Part shown: piece by piece, positions 52,156 to 54,029 of the stretch
Layout: every line of letters begins with the position of its first letter
How positions within the stretch are numbered: position 1 is the first letter of the stretch
DNA from: Candidatus Gastranaerophilales bacterium
GTDB lineage: Bacteria; Cyanobacteriota; Vampirovibrionia; Gastranaerophilales; Gastranaerophilaceae
Length of the DNA: 54,029 bases
Reading direction: 5' to 3'
Assembly: GCA_944325185.1 (NCBI GenBank)
Contig: CALUZA010000040.1
Location: 1-54,029 of the forward strand
Program-made: the position numbers and the translations under genes
The notes under the pieces: model-generated
Told to the model about the DNA's origin: nothing
Seen by the model: only the letters and a program-made list of their open reading frames with translations
Databases searched by the model: none

Positions 52156-54029
52156 TTATTTTTGTACTTCGATAACTACAATTCCGGAGCCGCCGTTTCC
52201 GCCTCTTCCGAGCCAGCCACCGCCACCTCCGCCACCGCCACCGGTGTTTGCATTGGCATTAGAACCTGCGCCACCATAATCATTTGTTGCACCATGAGCG
52301 CCGCCGCCGGCACCGCCAGGACGATTTTGTCCTCCTCCGCCACCACTGTATGTAACTCCGCGAAATGATGTTGAGTATCCTTGTCCACTGCCACCGGCTC
52401 CGCCACATCCGCCTGCACCGCCATTAGTGCCACCGTCACAATCTCTGTTTCCGCCGCCTGAACCACCATTGCCGGCACGACTATTATGTGTACCGCCAAA
52501 TCCGCCACCTGCAGCTATATAGGCTCCAAATTGAGTTGTGCCGCCTGTTCCGCCGGTACCATCGTTTGTTCCTCCGTTTCCGCCGGCTCCAACTACTACA
52601 CTGTGGTTGCCTGCAGGTATTGTAAAAGATCCTGATTTTGTGTAGCCGCCACCGCCTCCTGAGCCGTTTCCGCTGCCACCGCCACCGCCACCGCCGACAA
52701 CAAAAATGGTTAAATTTTTATAATATTGACGAGGAATGTAAAATGTCCCTGATGTCGTTAAGTAAATTACCTTTGCATCTGCGTAATTATTTTCATAGCT
52801 TCCACCTGTATATGTATATGTAAATTCTGCATTTATGCAAGCGCCACCGCTTATCATATACCCACTAGCACATGCCGTGCAACCATTAACAGTACATGCT
52901 GTACAATTTGCCCAAGTAGATGAACAAGCGGTACATGTTGAAGCACCAGTTCCGCTATAACTTCCAGCCCAGCAACCTGTGCATGTTGTAGCTGCAGCAG
53001 TATTGCTATAACTTCCAGCCCAGCAAGAAGTACAACCGGAAGCCCCAGCTCCACTGTATGTACCTGCCCAACAAGCAGAACATCCTGATGAACCTGCTGG
53101 AGCATAGTATCCTGCTGAGCATTTTGTTGCAGTGCCTGCACCGTTACATGCCCAACCTGCAGAACACGCATAACATGTACTTGCTCCCGCATTAGACCAG
53201 GAACCTGCCCAACAATTTGTACATCCTGAAGCCCCTGCTCCGCTATAACTTCCTGCCCAACATGATGAACATGAACTAGCACCAGCTCCGCTATAAGTTC
53301 CGGCAGTACATGCAATCTTGTTTGTTGTTCCGTCACACTTATATCCTGCAGGGCATTTTGTACAAGTATTAGATGAATTTAGATAATATCCGCCATTACA
53401 TTTTGTACATTGAGTAAGATTAGCACATTCATAACAATTTGCAATTTTACTTGAACAAGTTGTACAAGCACTTGACCCTGCATTTGCTCCTTGAGAAGCA
53501 GGACATTGGGCCTTGTGGTTTCCACCTGTACAGTAATAATCCTGCGGGCAAGTTTTACAAGAAGTTTTTCCTTGTTCATTTTGATATTGACCAGCAGGAC
53601 AATTTATACAAGAAGATTTACCTTCAGCATTTTGATATTGACCAGCAGGACAATTTATACAAGAAGATTTACCTTGAGCATTTTGATATTGACCCACAGG
53701 GCAAGCTTTACAATCATAAGTACCATCTGAATAGTATCCAGCAGGACATAATCTACATTTGCCGTCACTTGTTAAACCATATCCAAGATCACACTTTAAA
53801 CACTTTTTAGCATCACACCTTATACAACCTACACTTCTATCGACACAATTTTCACAAAGACAAGTACTAACATTTTTATACTGATTATCATTACAATATC
53901 TGGAGCATGCAACACACTTACTTGAATAACAAAGTGAACATTCACTTGTAAATTTATCACACTTAGTAGTTATTTCAGAGAGTGCAACAGATACATTAGA
54001 ATTTTTCATTTTCTTTGTAATAATCGGAG
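52156..54029 (-). CDS. Prepilin-like, cysteine-rich and glycine-rich surface protein, N-terminus outside the window
   Basis: At least 623 residues, reading through the window edge: codons upstream of the internal ATG at 54009 give PIITKK, matching APVISKK after the prepilin helix in the protein at 77-1495, so the true start lies beyond 54029. Order: Cys-rich region (CSLCYSSKCVACSRYC on), then many 16-residue repeats of the pattern C-[WS]-A-G-[ST]-[YW]-S-x-x-G-A-S-x-C (residues ~120-385), then from residue ~400 a glycine-rich domain. That domain begins FTYTYTGGSYE, contains FVVGGGGGGG and SVVVGAGGNGG, and ends GWLGRGGNGGSGIVVIEV. It resembles the glycine-rich adhesin domain of phage tail-fibre tips. 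Adhesion is inferred. Confidence 0.82.
   Translation of the reverse strand, partial: PIITKKMKNSNVSVALSEITTKCDKFTSECSLCYSSKCVACSRYCNDNQYKNVSTCLCENCVDRSVGCIRCDAKKCLKCDLGYGLTSDGKCRLCPAGYYSDGTYDCKACPVGQYQNAQGKSSCINCPAGQYQNAEGKSSCINCPAGQYQNEQGKTSCKTCPQDYYCTGGNHKAQCPASQGANAGSSACTTCSSKIANCYECANLTQCTKCNGGYYLNSSNTCTKCPAGYKCDGTTNKIACTAGTYSGAGASSCSSCWAGSYSGAGASGCTNCWAGSWSNAGASTCYACSAGWACNGAGTATKCSAGYYAPAGSSGCSACWAGTYSGAGASGCTSCWAGSYSNTAAATTCTGCWAGSYSGTGASTCTACSSTWANCTACTVNGCTACASGYMISGGACINAEFTYTYTGGSYENNYADAKVIYLTTSGTFYIPRQYYKNLTIFVVGGGGGGGSGNGSGGGGGYTKSGSFTIPAGNHSVVVGAGGNGGTNDGTGGTGGTTQFGAYIAAGGGFGGTHNSRAGNGGSGGGNRDCDGGTNGGAGGCGGAGGSGQGYSTSFRGVTYSGGGGGQNRPGGAGGGAHGATNDYGGAGSNANANTGGGGGGGGGWLGRGGNGGSGIVVIEVQK
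52900..53330 (-). repeat. Tandem ~48-bp coding repeats
   Basis: Eight or so imperfect copies of a 48-bp unit (16 residues: Cys-Trp/Ser-Ala-Gly-x-Tyr/Trp-Ser pattern) inside the cysteine-rich gene. Recurrent GCTGG-AAGTTATAGC-like sequence makes them prone to unequal recombination. Confidence 0.8.

Noticed and set aside
52900..53330. Possible CRISPR array (regular ~48-bp repeats)
   Set aside because: The repeats are imperfect, lie in frame inside a coding gene and encode a 16-residue cysteine motif; there are no unique spacers or cas genes.
52162..53810. Several plus-strand and alternative-frame ORFs inside the glycine- and cysteine-rich gene
   Set aside because: They are shadows of the repetitive coding strand with compositionally biased translations.
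54007..54009. ATG at 54009 as the true start of the second cysteine-rich protein
   Set aside because: The frame stays open to the window edge and the upstream codons (PIITKK) match the residues after the prepilin helix of the paralogue, so the start is outside the window.

Overview
The window is AT-rich and comes from a diderm bacterium. The RNA polymerase beta' subunit is split into RpoC1 and RpoC2, and RpoC2 carries a very large insertion between its trigger-loop halves. That is the cyanobacterial arrangement. There is no photosynthetic gene. Instead there are pilin-like surface proteins, TonB/ExbB/ExbD, AsmA-like proteins, FabI and a pyrophosphatase. Taken together this points to a non-photosynthetic relative of the Cyanobacteria (Vampirovibrionia/Melainabacteria, probably the gut order Gastranaerophilales). 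The assignment is inference from gene content; no database was consulted.

Layout. 1-1930: a prepilin-like cysteine-rich surface protein, divergent from a small XRE regulator, with a 26-bp dyad between them. 1950-8200: an M49-type metallopeptidase, a ferredoxin-nitroreductase fusion, a membrane pyrophosphatase and FabI. 8254-9522: three tandem small coiled-coil proteins sharing an N-terminal motif. 9526-9737: a structured RNA gene on the minus strand. 9788-10156: an exported parvulin. 10157-10640: a hairpin-dense GC-rich repeat island. 10779-12541: two paralogous exported helical proteins. 12676-13692: GAPDH. 13761-25684: an envelope block with a giant AsmA-like protein on the minus strand, two small exported proteins, then TonB-ExbB-ExbD-ExbD and a second AsmA-like protein in one operon. 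25681-26723: a second pilin-like gene divergent from a second XRE regulator, again with a dyad. 26783-29709: a DnaJ-like chaperone, a VKOR-DsbA fusion and QueH. 29995-38955: rpoB-rpoC1-rpoC2. 39028-41337: MutS. 41386-42799: a histidine-codon leader peptide and attenuator in front of a two-TM protein of unknown function. 42800-51710: surface sugar genes (ManC, RmlD, two acyltransferases), a lipoprotein solute-binding protein and an exported GH13 enzyme. 51964-52051: tRNA-Ser(GGA). 52156 to the window end: a second cysteine-rich pilin-like protein, cut off at its N-terminus.

The most unusual observations are these: (1) a complete histidine-type transcription attenuator in front of a gene that is not a histidine gene; (2) two pilin-like/XRE divergent pairs whose operators differ in sequence but have the same 5-GT-5 dyad geometry; (3) an operon joining a TonB/ExbB/ExbD energy module to an AsmA-like putative lipid-bridge protein; (4) a 6S-like structured RNA candidate; and (5) an island of mini-hairpins with a perfect 56-bp direct repeat. 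The cysteine-rich surface proteins, the VKOR-DsbA oxidase and the exported prolyl isomerase could belong to one export-and-folding programme.
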